A stretch of DNA of 29,282 nucleotides. Origin: Gastranaerophilus sp045639085. Lineage in GTDB: Bacteria; Cyanobacteriota; Vampirovibrionia; Gastranaerophilales; Gastranaerophilaceae. A model generated the notes under the pieces. That model saw only the letters and a program-made list of their open reading frames with translations. It had not been told where the DNA came from and made no database searches. Position 1 is the stretch's first letter. Each line of letters begins with the position of its first letter. The position numbers and the translations under genes are program-made. The DNA lies in the NCBI GenBank assembly GCA_045639085.1, contig JAZUCM010000117.1:1-29282 (forward strand), in the 5' to 3' direction. Below are positions 22,539 through 29,282 of the stretch, piece after piece.

Positions 22539-22553
22539 AAAGAAGGTTAGAAA

Positions 22554-23714
22554 ATGAAACTCGCGATAACTACAAAATTGGCGTCAAATGTTCGCGCTTT
22601 TGTATTGAATCAATACATAGGGCAAGTAGAAAATCCAACTCCTGAAGGCGCGGGAAAAGCTGCGGCTGAGTATTATAAAACTTTGGGATTGAGATTGAAT
22701 GAAAAGAAATTGGATGAAGTTTCAAGGGTCGCGACTGAGCATTTTAATGAGTTAATTAAACTAAACGCACAAAAAATTGAGACTCCGAAAGTTCAAAAAG
22801 CTAATGAAAAGCTAAATAGTGCAAAGGCACAAAAGGCGTATGCTAGTTCAAACATAGCATCTCAGGACGTTGGTGGCGTCGATAAAGATTCTGCGAATTT
22901 GGATAAGGGAAAAAATAATAGCAAGTTTAATGAAACAAAAGCACGAAAAGCATACGAAAAATCTCCGAATTACTATTATGAGTACGGTAAAATGTCTAAG
23001 CAAGCTAAATACGATAGAAAACATAGAGCAATGGCAGACAATAAGGCAGCTTATGCTGAATATGATGACTTAGCAATTTTAAAACGTGTTAATCCTGAAC
23101 AATACGAAAAAGTAGTTGCTTGGCGTGCAGAACTAAATAAACCTGTTCAATCTAACAATGCGGGTAAAAAAGAAGCTAAAGCTGAATATGAAAGTTCTAA
23201 AAAAATAAAAGCAAAGAAAAAACTGGCTGAAATAAAATCTAAAATTGAACATGCAAAAGAGCGCAAAAAGGCTAAAACTTTGGATAAAGAACAACGCAAT
23301 GCCAAATATGTCACCGGCCAAGGGCAGATGAAAACTGATGCGCGTATTGCATATCGAAAAGTGAAAGCAACATCAGATGCGTTTGCAAATGGCGCTGCAC
23401 CTTTCCATAATGCAGAAGAATCTTTTAAAGTTTTTGAAAAGTATGGATTGACTGGGCTATCTGTTTTAGATACTCCTATTGGAGCAACGCCAAAACCAGA
23501 TGTGGATGTACCAAAACCAAGTTCCACATCAGTACAAAAGACGGTAGAGAATGTTGTTGAAAACGGCAAAAAGGCCGTTGAAGAGACCGTTGAAAAGGCT
23601 GGAAAAGGCAAATGGGGTTGGATTGCAGCCGGTATTGGTTTGGTTGCGGCTGCATTCGGCGGTAAAGCTTATATGGATAAAAAGGCCGAACAACAACTTG
23701 ACGTCGCTGCGTAA
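22554..23714 (+). CDS. Lys/Ala-rich coiled-coil protein with C-terminal membrane anchor
   Basis: This 386-residue protein is of unknown family. The N-terminal 80 residues (TTKLASNVRAFVLNQYIGQVENPTPEG onward) look folded and may be a small helical domain. Residues 80-280 are very rich in Lys, Ala, Glu and Asn and probably form extended or coiled-coil helices. A Pro/Val/Ser linker (about 308-325) leads to an amphipathic Lys/Glu helix and a single membrane segment (WGWIAAGIGLVAAAFGG) about 18 residues from the end. The layout is that of a tail-anchored filament-like protein; no function can be assigned. AAGAAGG precedes the ATG. It is followed closely by two more proteins without known family, probably in one operon. 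Confidence 0.7.
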   Translation: MKLAITTKLASNVRAFVLNQYIGQVENPTPEGAGKAAAEYYKTLGLRLNEKKLDEVSRVATEHFNELIKLNAQKIETPKVQKANEKLNSAKAQKAYASSNIASQDVGGVDKDSANLDKGKNNSKFNETKARKAYEKSPNYYYEYGKMSKQAKYDRKHRAMADNKAAYAEYDDLAILKRVNPEQYEKVVAWRAELNKPVQSNNAGKKEAKAEYESSKKIKAKKKLAEIKSKIEHAKERKKAKTLDKEQRNAKYVTGQGQMKTDARIAYRKVKATSDAFANGAAPFHNAEESFKVFEKYGLTGLSVLDTPIGATPKPDVDVPKPSSTSVQKTVENVVENGKKAVEETVEKAGKGKWGWIAAGIGLVAAAFGGKAYMDKKAEQQLDVAA

Positions 23715-23737
23715 GAAAATTAGAAAGTTGGTAGATG

Positions 23738-24694
23738 ATGATTGATAAAATAAGTTTTTGCGCTGTGGACAAAAATGTAACCTCAGTTGTATCTGTAAAG
23801 AAATCAGAACCTGTAGTGAAATCTGATGTTGTGGATGAGGAAAAAATTAATGCTAATAAATATATGTTAGGGGCAATGGCAATTGCTGGGTGCGTTGCGT
23901 TGGCAATTGCCGGTAGAAAAGGACATTTAGGCGAAAATGTACAAAAGTTTTTGGGCGGTGTTTCTAAGAAGTCAGAAGATGTGGTAACGAACAATCAAAT
24001 GCCGAAACAACAGATTTTGAATAAAACTCCAGAAACTAAGTCTGAAAGAAAACCGTCCGCGCCGGATAAAACTCCAGAAACTAAGTCTGAGAGAAAGCCG
24101 TCCGCGCCGGATAAAACTCCAGAAACTAGGTCTGAAAGAAAGCCGTCCGCGCCGGATAAAACTCCAGAAACTAGGTCTGAGAGAAAGCCGTCCGCGCCGG
24201 ATAAAACTCCAGAAACTAGGTCTGAAAGAAAGCCGTCCGCGCCGGATAAAAGTATTGAAAAAAAATCTTCTGCAATAGAGGCTAAAACGACTGCTGAGGC
24301 TGAGGATACTTTTCTAGATGAGGCGGCTGCATTTTGCGTACTGGATTTGCCTTGCAAGACTGCATTTCGAGAGTTTGATGATTTAAAATTGGGGTCGACA
24401 ATCTCTGGGATTGCAGAAGAAATTGATTTTAACAAGATCATGGCTAAAAATGAAATGATTCCGGGACTTTCGGATGATGTGGCTATAGCTTCTATGTATG
24501 ATGATACTTTGAACTTGTCTGGTAAGTTCTTTGATGATGCCGATAATTTTATGGATGATCCAATTCGTTTAAATGATGATTTATTTGATGATGTGACATT
24601 CGATTCTGCAACCTTGGATAATTCCCCGAATTCTCTGGATTTTGATGACGGATTTAGTTCAATGGGTGGTTTTGGAAATGGTATTGGTTTTTAG
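23738..24694 (+). CDS. Membrane protein with five 15-residue repeats and acidic tail
   Basis: This 318-residue protein is of unknown family; the second of two adjacent ATGs is taken (the first is at 23735). It begins with a short polar segment containing ISFCA and has one membrane helix near residues 47-64 (MLGAMAIAGCVALAIAG). Then come five tandem copies of a 15-residue unit, KTPETxSERKPSAPD, at about residues 96-170, all Pro, Lys, Arg and Glu, surely extended and flexible. The last 130 residues are acidic and rich in Asp, Phe and Gly (FDDADNFMDDP, LFDDVTFD). Charge therefore swings from basic repeat to acidic tail. It contains no Trp. It sits 23 bases after the coiled-coil gene; the next gene's AGGAGG overlaps its stop codon. 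Confidence 0.75.
   Translation: MIDKISFCAVDKNVTSVVSVKKSEPVVKSDVVDEEKINANKYMLGAMAIAGCVALAIAGRKGHLGENVQKFLGGVSKKSEDVVTNNQMPKQQILNKTPETKSERKPSAPDKTPETKSERKPSAPDKTPETRSERKPSAPDKTPETRSERKPSAPDKTPETRSERKPSAPDKSIEKKSSAIEAKTTAEAEDTFLDEAAAFCVLDLPCKTAFREFDDLKLGSTISGIAEEIDFNKIMAKNEMIPGLSDDVAIASMYDDTLNLSGKFFDDADNFMDDPIRLNDDLFDDVTFDSATLDNSPNSLDFDDGFSSMGGFGNGIGF
24023..24247 (+). repeat. Five tandem 45-bp coding repeats
   Basis: There are five exact-length 45-bp units in frame. Units 3 and 5 are identical; units 2 and 4 differ only in AAG versus AGG; GAA and GAG alternate between units. The pattern indicates growth by copying a 90-bp pair. Confidence 0.95.
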
Positions 24695-24705
24695 GAGGTT
24701 GAATG

Positions 24706-25935
24706 ATGATGAATAATGTTAATATGATACCAAATATTTCAAGTAATAAGGCGTTGAATGTTAAGGGTGTATCACAAAAAACTCAGGACGAAACGGGTTT
24801 GGAGCGCAATATTCAGCTTGATGGATTAAGCGCTTTGGCTGCTTACAAAATGCCTGGCAAGCAAAATGTTATGAAACTTGAACCAACAAAATCCATCGTT
24901 TTACTACCTGAGGATGTTACAGCATTGAAGGGTGAAAAAATATTAAATTCTGCGGGAATTTTGCATTCTATTGTTCAAAAGGATAATAAAACCACAACTA
25001 TTTATAGGGTAAACCCGGAAAATACTAAAGAAATTAGTAAAATTTTGGTGAAGGATAACGTGTCTGGTGAAGTAATCCGTAAACAAAGTAATTTCTACGA
25101 CTCAAAAGGTGTTATAAGTGTTGAAATTGAAGAATATGAACCAAATTCTCATAAAATCATCAAAAAAACGAATTATGAACGTGGAGCCTTGGAGTATGTT
25201 AAAGAATACCTGTATTTAGAAGACGGAAGATTTGTTCAAAAAGCTTACTATGTGGATAATGATAATTTCGAAGTTATTGATCGCAATCCAAGTAAAGCGA
25301 CATTGACTAAAGTTGTGTATGACAACAAAAAAGGGAAAATTCAGCGTGCGTCGGTTGAAAATTGTAATGACCATTCTTATGTTAATTATTATTGGGATAA
25401 CGGTGTGTTGACTCGTTGTGAACGTGGTGTTCATAAGCCTATATTGAATAATACCGGCAAAAATCCGCTTTTGGATGATGATTTGAAACCAATGCAATTT
25501 TTTGTTTTGGATTTTGATCCGGCAGTGCAACAAGGTCAAAAATCTTTCTTTTCAAATGGTAAGTTAGAATCTATTAAGACTCATAATGATGGTTACGATC
25601 TTGAGTATTGTTATGATATAGATGGGAAACTGGTTGGTGTAACAAAAACGCAAGATGCATTAGAGACCAGTTTCATTTTTAATGGTGATGGTTCACAAAC
25701 AATTATGGAATACAACAAAAAAGATGATATTGTGCGAACAATGTATTTGAATACGGATGGTTCCAGCGTTTTATCATACTTATCTTCAAAAGATGGTGTA
25801 CGTAAAACTTTAACCAATCAGCAGGAGTTTTCCGGGGAATTTATTTATTCAGAACATGTTGGTAAGGATAATCTATTTATGACTTTTGATAAAAATGGTA
25901 ATCTTTTGGATAAAAATTTAAACTCTAATTCGTAA
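24706..25935 (+). CDS. Hypothetical protein with YD/MORN-like strand repeats
   Basis: This is a protein of about 409 residues with no firm family. After a polar N-terminus and a first domain (about 50-115), most of the chain consists of short repeated beta units with aromatic, Gly and Asp turns, such as NFYDSKGVISVEIEEYE, EYLYLEDGRFVQKAYY, YYWDNGVLTRCERG, YCYDIDGKLVGVTKTQ and FIFNGDGSQTIMEYN. These recall YD/RHS or YwqK-type (MORN-like) repeats. There is no signal peptide and no membrane helix. AGGAGG at 24693-24698 fits best with the ATG at 24706, although ATGs at 24703 and 24709 are also possible. It is the last gene of the block and overlaps the convergent tyrA by 11 bases. Confidence 0.7.
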   Translation: MMNNVNMIPNISSNKALNVKGVSQKTQDETGLERNIQLDGLSALAAYKMPGKQNVMKLEPTKSIVLLPEDVTALKGEKILNSAGILHSIVQKDNKTTTIYRVNPENTKEISKILVKDNVSGEVIRKQSNFYDSKGVISVEIEEYEPNSHKIIKKTNYERGALEYVKEYLYLEDGRFVQKAYYVDNDNFEVIDRNPSKATLTKVVYDNKKGKIQRASVENCNDHSYVNYYWDNGVLTRCERGVHKPILNNTGKNPLLDDDLKPMQFFVLDFDPAVQQGQKSFFSNGKLESIKTHNDGYDLEYCYDIDGKLVGVTKTQDALETSFIFNGDGSQTIMEYNKKDDIVRTMYLNTDGSSVLSYLSSKDGVRKTLTNQQEFSGEFIYSEHVGKDNLFMTFDKNGNLLDKNLNSNS

Positions 25936-26686
25936 ACATTTTGCTGCGCTTGGATTTGATTTCACTAATTTTTTGCGGGTAGTTTGAAGTCGTCAGTTCG
26001 CCAAGTGATTTGTAAAGTTTTAAAATCCCGGTTTGAATATTTTCGCTATTCATACAGAACATGTCGTTCGCCATTTCTTCGTTTGATAGCGCAAGGCGCG
26101 TCATATCACGGAACCCACCAGCTGCCATTTCTAGTGCAAGGGGATTATCTTCCGCGCACATAAATAGTGCTTGTGCGACAACAAGTGGCATGTGCGAAAT
26201 CAATGCGGCCGCTTCGTCGTGTTTCTCAGGTGTCGTGATTATTGTTTTTGCCCCGAGTTTTGTAATTATATCGCATAAAAGCTCCAAGCCTTCTTCTGTG
26301 AAAACCGGCGTCAGAACCCATTTTGCCCCTTCAAAAAGTTCCGCAAATGAGTTTCCAAATCCTTTGTGTTCAGTTCCTGCCATTGGGTGTGATGGGATAA
26401 ATCGGTAAGGGCGTTTCTTTTTACATACAAAGGCTTTTAGACTGCAAACATCCGTCACGACAGCGCTTTCCGGCATGATGGTTTCGAGTTTGTCGAGAGT
26501 CTCCAGGCATTTGTTCATTGCCGTACAAACAAAAACTACGTCGCATTCACTTAATTTATTGGCGTCTGCATAAATGTTTTCGCCGGTTTGCGATGATGAA
26601 ATCCCGACTACATCGTAGCCCAGTGTGCGTAATTTTTTGAATATTGAGCCGCCTATGAGTCCGAGCCCTAAAACTCCGATTTTCAT
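25925..26686 (-). CDS. tyrA: Prephenate/arogenate dehydrogenase
   Basis: This 253-residue NAD(P)-dependent enzyme makes 4-hydroxyphenylpyruvate from prephenate or tyrosine from arogenate. It has the Rossmann motif GLGLIGGSIFKKL at the N-terminus, then VVFVCTAMN and VVTDVCSLKAFV, the conserved substrate block SHPMAGTEHKGFGNSFAELFEGAKWVLTP with catalytic His, and a helical C-terminal domain containing ALISHMPLVVAQALF. It is shorter than most TyrA proteins (about 280-370) and has no ACT or chorismate mutase domain, as in compact cyanobacterial-type arogenate dehydrogenases. The start overlaps the proA stop by one base, so it belongs to the pro operon. Confidence 0.9.
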   Translation of the reverse strand: MKIGVLGLGLIGGSIFKKLRTLGYDVVGISSSQTGENIYADANKLSECDVVFVCTAMNKCLETLDKLETIMPESAVVTDVCSLKAFVCKKKRPYRFIPSHPMAGTEHKGFGNSFAELFEGAKWVLTPVFTEEGLELLCDIITKLGAKTIITTPEKHDEAAALISHMPLVVAQALFMCAEDNPLALEMAAGGFRDMTRLALSNEEMANDMFCMNSENIQTGILKLYKSLGELTTSNYPQKISEIKSKRSKMFTN

Positions 26687-27936
26687 TAGATTAAATCCTT
26701 ATGATTAAAGTGTTTTACGCCTTTTGAGTAGTCGTCGACAATTTGGCTATCACCTCGAAGTTTATATTTGTAGATGACAAGTCCGTCCAGTCCGACAGGG
26801 CCACGCGCGTGAGTCTTGTTGGTTGAAATCCCAACTTCTGCACCAAAACCATAGCGGAAACCGTCTGCAAAACGTGTCGAAACGTTATGATATACCCCCG
26901 CGGAATCCACTTGGTTTAAAAATTTTTCGGCATTAGCAACATCATTTGTCAAAATGCAATCTGTGTGGCCTGAGCCGTAAGTGTTTATGTGTAGAATTGC
27001 GTCTTCTAAATTTTCGACGTTTTTATGCGCAAGTTTCTTTTCGCCGTATTCAAAAGCCCAACTGTCCGGGGTTGAAATAAGTTCAATGCCGGCAGCCGCA
27101 ACGCGGTTAAGTAATTCTTCGGTATGTGCAAAGTTTTTGTGGATTAAAAGAGTTTCTACGGCATTGCAAGCGCTTGGGTACTGAGTTTTTGCGTCGATTA
27201 TAACTTTCGTCGCGAGTTCAAGTTCTGCGCTTTCATCTACAAAAATATGGCAAATACCATCCGCGTGGCCAAGTACCGGGATCTTTGTATTTTCTTTGAT
27301 GAATTTAACCAAATTGTTACCGCCACGTGGAATTATTAAGTTTATATATTTGTCACATTTTAACATTTCAGCGACATCATCGCGGCTGAACACTTGTGAT
27401 ACAACGTTTTTAGGGAAACCTTCCGTTTTATCAAGCGCATTGTTGATTATTTCTAAAATAGTTTTGTTTGTGTTTGCGGCCTCTTTGCCACCTTTTAGAA
27501 TTACGGCGTTGGAGGATTTTATTGCAAGTGATGAAATTTGCGAAATTACATCCGGGCGTGCCTCGAAAATTATCCCCAAAACGCCGATTGGACAGGTTAC
27601 TTTTTCTAAAACCAGGTCTGTGTCAAGTTCGCGTTTAAGTAATGTTTTGTTGACGGGATCTTCGAGTTTTGCGATGTCGCGGACTCCTTGAATCATATCG
27701 CGCATTTTGTTTTCATCAAGTTTTAGGCGATTAAAAGTTGCCTGGGTAAGTTCACCGTTTTTAACAAGTTTTTCGGCCTCGGTTAAATCAAGACAATTTG
27801 CCTCGTAAATTTGGGACGCATTTGTCTCCAGGGCATTTGCAACATTTAAAAGCGCTGAATTTTTCATCTCAGTAGAAAGTGCGGCAATCTTTAGCGAAGC
27901 TTCTTTTGCTTGTTTTGCGATATTTTCAAAGTCCAT
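26686..27936 (-). CDS. proA: Glutamate-5-semialdehyde dehydrogenase
   Basis: This 416-residue enzyme is of normal family length. It reduces gamma-glutamyl phosphate to glutamate semialdehyde with NADPH, the second step of proline synthesis. Recognisable blocks are GVLGIIFEARPDV, SSNAVILKGGKEA, LIIPRGGNNLVKFI, GHADGICHIFVDESA, the catalytic Cys in YPSACNAVETLL, and FGAEVGISTNKTHARGPVGLDGL near the C-terminus. It lies 10 bases after proB and overlaps tyrA by one base; GGAG before its ATG serves as ribosome binding site. Confidence 0.97.
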   Translation of the reverse strand: MDFENIAKQAKEASLKIAALSTEMKNSALLNVANALETNASQIYEANCLDLTEAEKLVKNGELTQATFNRLKLDENKMRDMIQGVRDIAKLEDPVNKTLLKRELDTDLVLEKVTCPIGVLGIIFEARPDVISQISSLAIKSSNAVILKGGKEAANTNKTILEIINNALDKTEGFPKNVVSQVFSRDDVAEMLKCDKYINLIIPRGGNNLVKFIKENTKIPVLGHADGICHIFVDESAELELATKVIIDAKTQYPSACNAVETLLIHKNFAHTEELLNRVAAAGIELISTPDSWAFEYGEKKLAHKNVENLEDAILHINTYGSGHTDCILTNDVANAEKFLNQVDSAGVYHNVSTRFADGFRYGFGAEVGISTNKTHARGPVGLDGLVIYKYKLRGDSQIVDDYSKGVKHFNHKDLI

Positions 27937-27946
27937 TTTTAACTCC

Positions 27947-29092
27947 TTATAGTAAAGTTATGTTGTCGCGGGTGATAATTTCGTCGTAATTTTTGAACCC
28001 AAGAACTTCTGCGATGTTGTTAGAGTGACATCCTTTGAGTTTCGCGCATGCCTGGCTGTCGTAATTGACGATGCCACGCGCTATTTCGTGCCCGGATTCG
28101 TCGAGAATAGAAATTACGTCTCCTTTTTTGAAGTCTTCAATAACCTCGACAACGCCAATCGGGAGAAGGCTTTTTTCTTGAAGAAGTGCATCTTTTGCAC
28201 CTTGATTGACGACTATTTTGCCGATAATGTTTGTCGCATAACCAATCCAGCGTTTTTTGCCGGAAAGATTTTCTTCGGACGGTAAAAACATTGTGCCCAA
28301 GTCTTCTCCTGCAAAAATTTTGCTTATGACAGACGGGATTTTTCCGTTTGCGATTAAGACTTTACCGCCGAAACGGGTTACGAGTTTTGCGGCTTCAAGT
28401 TTTGTACGCATTCCACCGCGTCCGCCGTCAGAGGCGCCACTGGCTAGGGTCATAATTTCTTCGGTGACTTCATCGACTGATTTTATGAGTTGTGCGTTTG
28501 GATTAAGTTTTGGATTGCTGTCGTAAAGCCCGTCAATATCGGAAAGTATTATCAACAAATCCGCATCAAGTTCGCTCGCAACAAGTGCAGAGAGTTTGTC
28601 ATTGTCGGAAAAACACGCGATTTCTTTTCGTTCGTGGTGAGTTTCAAGAAGTTCGATTGTTGAAACGGTGTCGTTTTGATTGATGACGGGAACTGCTTTC
28701 ATTTCAAGCAATTTATTAAGAGTAATTCTCAAACTCAAATATCGGCTGCGGATAGAAAAGTCATCTTCAGTGAGAAGGATTTGCGCCGCGATAATTCCGT
28801 AGGCGTCAAAACCGTTTTCATAAATTGACATCAATTTGCTTTGGCCGATAGCCGCACACGCTTGTTTTAGTGCCATCGGGGCTGTACTTTCGATTCCTGC
28901 CTTTTTTTTGCCAAGTCCAACGGCGCCAGATGTTATGAAAATCACTTCTTTACTGGCTTTGACGAGTTTTGACATGTCTTCGACAAACGAATATATGCGT
29001 GGCAAAGACACCTGACCGTCGTCCCCTCTTAGAACATTCGTTCCAACTTTGATTACAATTCTTTTTGCATTAATAAAATCTATTCTGTCCAT
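27947..29092 (-). CDS. proB: Glutamate 5-kinase with PUA domain
   Basis: This 381-residue enzyme phosphorylates glutamate, the first and feedback-controlled step of proline synthesis. The amino-acid kinase domain shows IVIKVGTNVLRG, ITSGAVGLG, VINQNDTVS, the DNDKLSALVA block, LLIILSDIDGLYDSNP and GGRGGMRTKLEAAKLV. A PUA domain occupies the last 100 residues (GDVISILDESGHEIARGIVNY). The start at 29092 is preferred to an ATG at 29128, because the latter lies inside the 8-bp-period repeat and the family begins just before the IVIKVG strand. No ribosome binding site is seen; a -10-like GATAAT ends six bases before the ATG. proC is not in the window. Confidence 0.95.
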   Translation of the reverse strand: MDRIDFINAKRIVIKVGTNVLRGDDGQVSLPRIYSFVEDMSKLVKASKEVIFITSGAVGLGKKKAGIESTAPMALKQACAAIGQSKLMSIYENGFDAYGIIAAQILLTEDDFSIRSRYLSLRITLNKLLEMKAVPVINQNDTVSTIELLETHHERKEIACFSDNDKLSALVASELDADLLIILSDIDGLYDSNPKLNPNAQLIKSVDEVTEEIMTLASGASDGGRGGMRTKLEAAKLVTRFGGKVLIANGKIPSVISKIFAGEDLGTMFLPSEENLSGKKRWIGYATNIIGKIVVNQGAKDALLQEKSLLPIGVVEVIEDFKKGDVISILDESGHEIARGIVNYDSQACAKLKGCHSNNIAEVLGFKNYDEIITRDNITLL

Positions 29093-29098
29093 AGTTTT

Positions 29099-29128
29099 AT
29101 TATCGCATAAAATAAGTGAATAGGTCAA
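29099..29128 (-). promoter_or_regulatory. Possible promoter of proB-proA-tyrA
   Basis: On the minus strand TTGACC (29128-29123) and GATAAT (29104-29099) lie 18 bases apart. The -35 box is formed by the repeat array. Six bases separate the -10 from the ATG, implying a leaderless or very short leader. Confidence 0.4.
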
Positions 29129-29142
29129 TAGGGCGATAAGGC
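29110..29142 (-). repeat. 8-bp-period repeat array upstream of proB
   Basis: On the minus strand four units run toward proB: GCCTTATC, a 9-base GCCCTATTG, ACCTATTC and ACTTATTT. Two of these nearly match units in the uppP array. Confidence 0.6.
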
Positions 29143-29151
29143 ATTATGAAG

Positions 29152-29282
29152 TGGTCCCCAAAACCTGGACACAAATTAAGCAGCCAATAAAAAATCTCTG
29201 TATCTGCACGGAGACAGTTTATTTTTGTTCCACTGTGGCCTATTGTTATAGATTAGCACGTATTTATTAACAAGGTCAATAA
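29152..29282 (-). mobile_element. 3' end of an IS3-family insertion sequence
   Basis: The sequence from 29152 (TGGTCCCCAAAACCTGGACA) has the look of an IS3/IS150-group terminal repeat, and the rest encodes the end of a transposase. The element extends past the window, so its other end and target duplication cannot be seen. Confidence 0.75.
29176..29282 (-). CDS. IS3-family transposase OrfB, C-terminal fragment
   Basis: The last 34 residues of an IS3-family DDE integrase-type transposase are visible: NKYVLIYNNRPQWNKNKLSP followed by CRYRDFLLAA and the stop at 29176. The YNN-RPQ and LSP-YR spacing is typical of the OrfB C-terminus (rve core end). The start and catalytic triad lie outside the window. 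It reads toward the IS end next to proB. Confidence 0.85.
   Translation of the reverse strand, partial: IDLVNKYVLIYNNRPQWNKNKLSPCRYRDFLLAA

Noticed and set aside
24023..24247. CRISPR-like direct repeats
   Set aside because: The units are directly adjacent with no spacers and lie in frame inside a coding gene.
23995..24441. 148-residue minus-strand frame with repeated GADGFLSDLVSGVLS
   Set aside because: It is the antisense image of the 45-bp coding repeats; the plus strand has the ribosome binding site, start and operon context.

Overview
The window looks like part of a low-GC, Gram-negative-type genome. The best fit is a gut member of the non-photosynthetic cyanobacterial lineage (Vampirovibrionia/Melainabacteria, order Gastranaerophilales). 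This is inferred from remembered family resemblance, not a search. The clues are a short DprA-like protein of the kind annotated in cyanobacteria as 'DNA recombination-mediator protein A', a prepilin with a DUF1566-like C-terminus, a KdsC phosphatase (Kdo, so an outer membrane), a TolC-type efflux system, and several large proteins with no recognisable family.

Layout. 1-1332: a prepilin-like gene with its own promoter and terminator. 1337-2687: a promoter, a 134-nt leader with the full layout of a tryptophan attenuator (leader peptide with two adjacent Trp codons and three alternative stems, the last followed by U's), then an unrecognised membrane protein. 2684-5626 (minus): HxlR regulator, Cof-type HAD phosphatase, HEAT-like protein and DprA-like protein; the last three are joined by 1-nt overlaps. 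5707-9647 (plus): PcrA/UvrD helicase, RimI acetyltransferase, BioY biotin transporter. 9760-14291: TolC-like outer-membrane protein divergent from a MarR regulator, EmrA-like adaptor and EmrB-like MFS pump, a complete tripartite drug-efflux locus with a palindrome in the divergent gap. 14397-16812: small RHH protein, small hypothetical, KdsC, QueD, UppP. 16907-22280: a tightly coupled three-gene operon of two related membrane proteins and a GH13 GlgE-like enzyme. 22554-25935: three further lineage-specific proteins behind a structured leader. 25925-29092 (minus): tyrA, proA and proB in one operon. 29152-29282: one end of an IS3-family element running off the window.

The most interesting material is regulatory or lineage-specific: the trp-type attenuator in front of a Trp-free unknown protein; a dispersed family of 8-bp-period repeats placed upstream of rimI, uppP and proB in sense orientation; the operon coupling GH13 to two paralogous membrane proteins; and the structured leader and 15-residue repeat protein of the 22.4-25.9 kb block. 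No rRNA, tRNA or CRISPR array was recognised.
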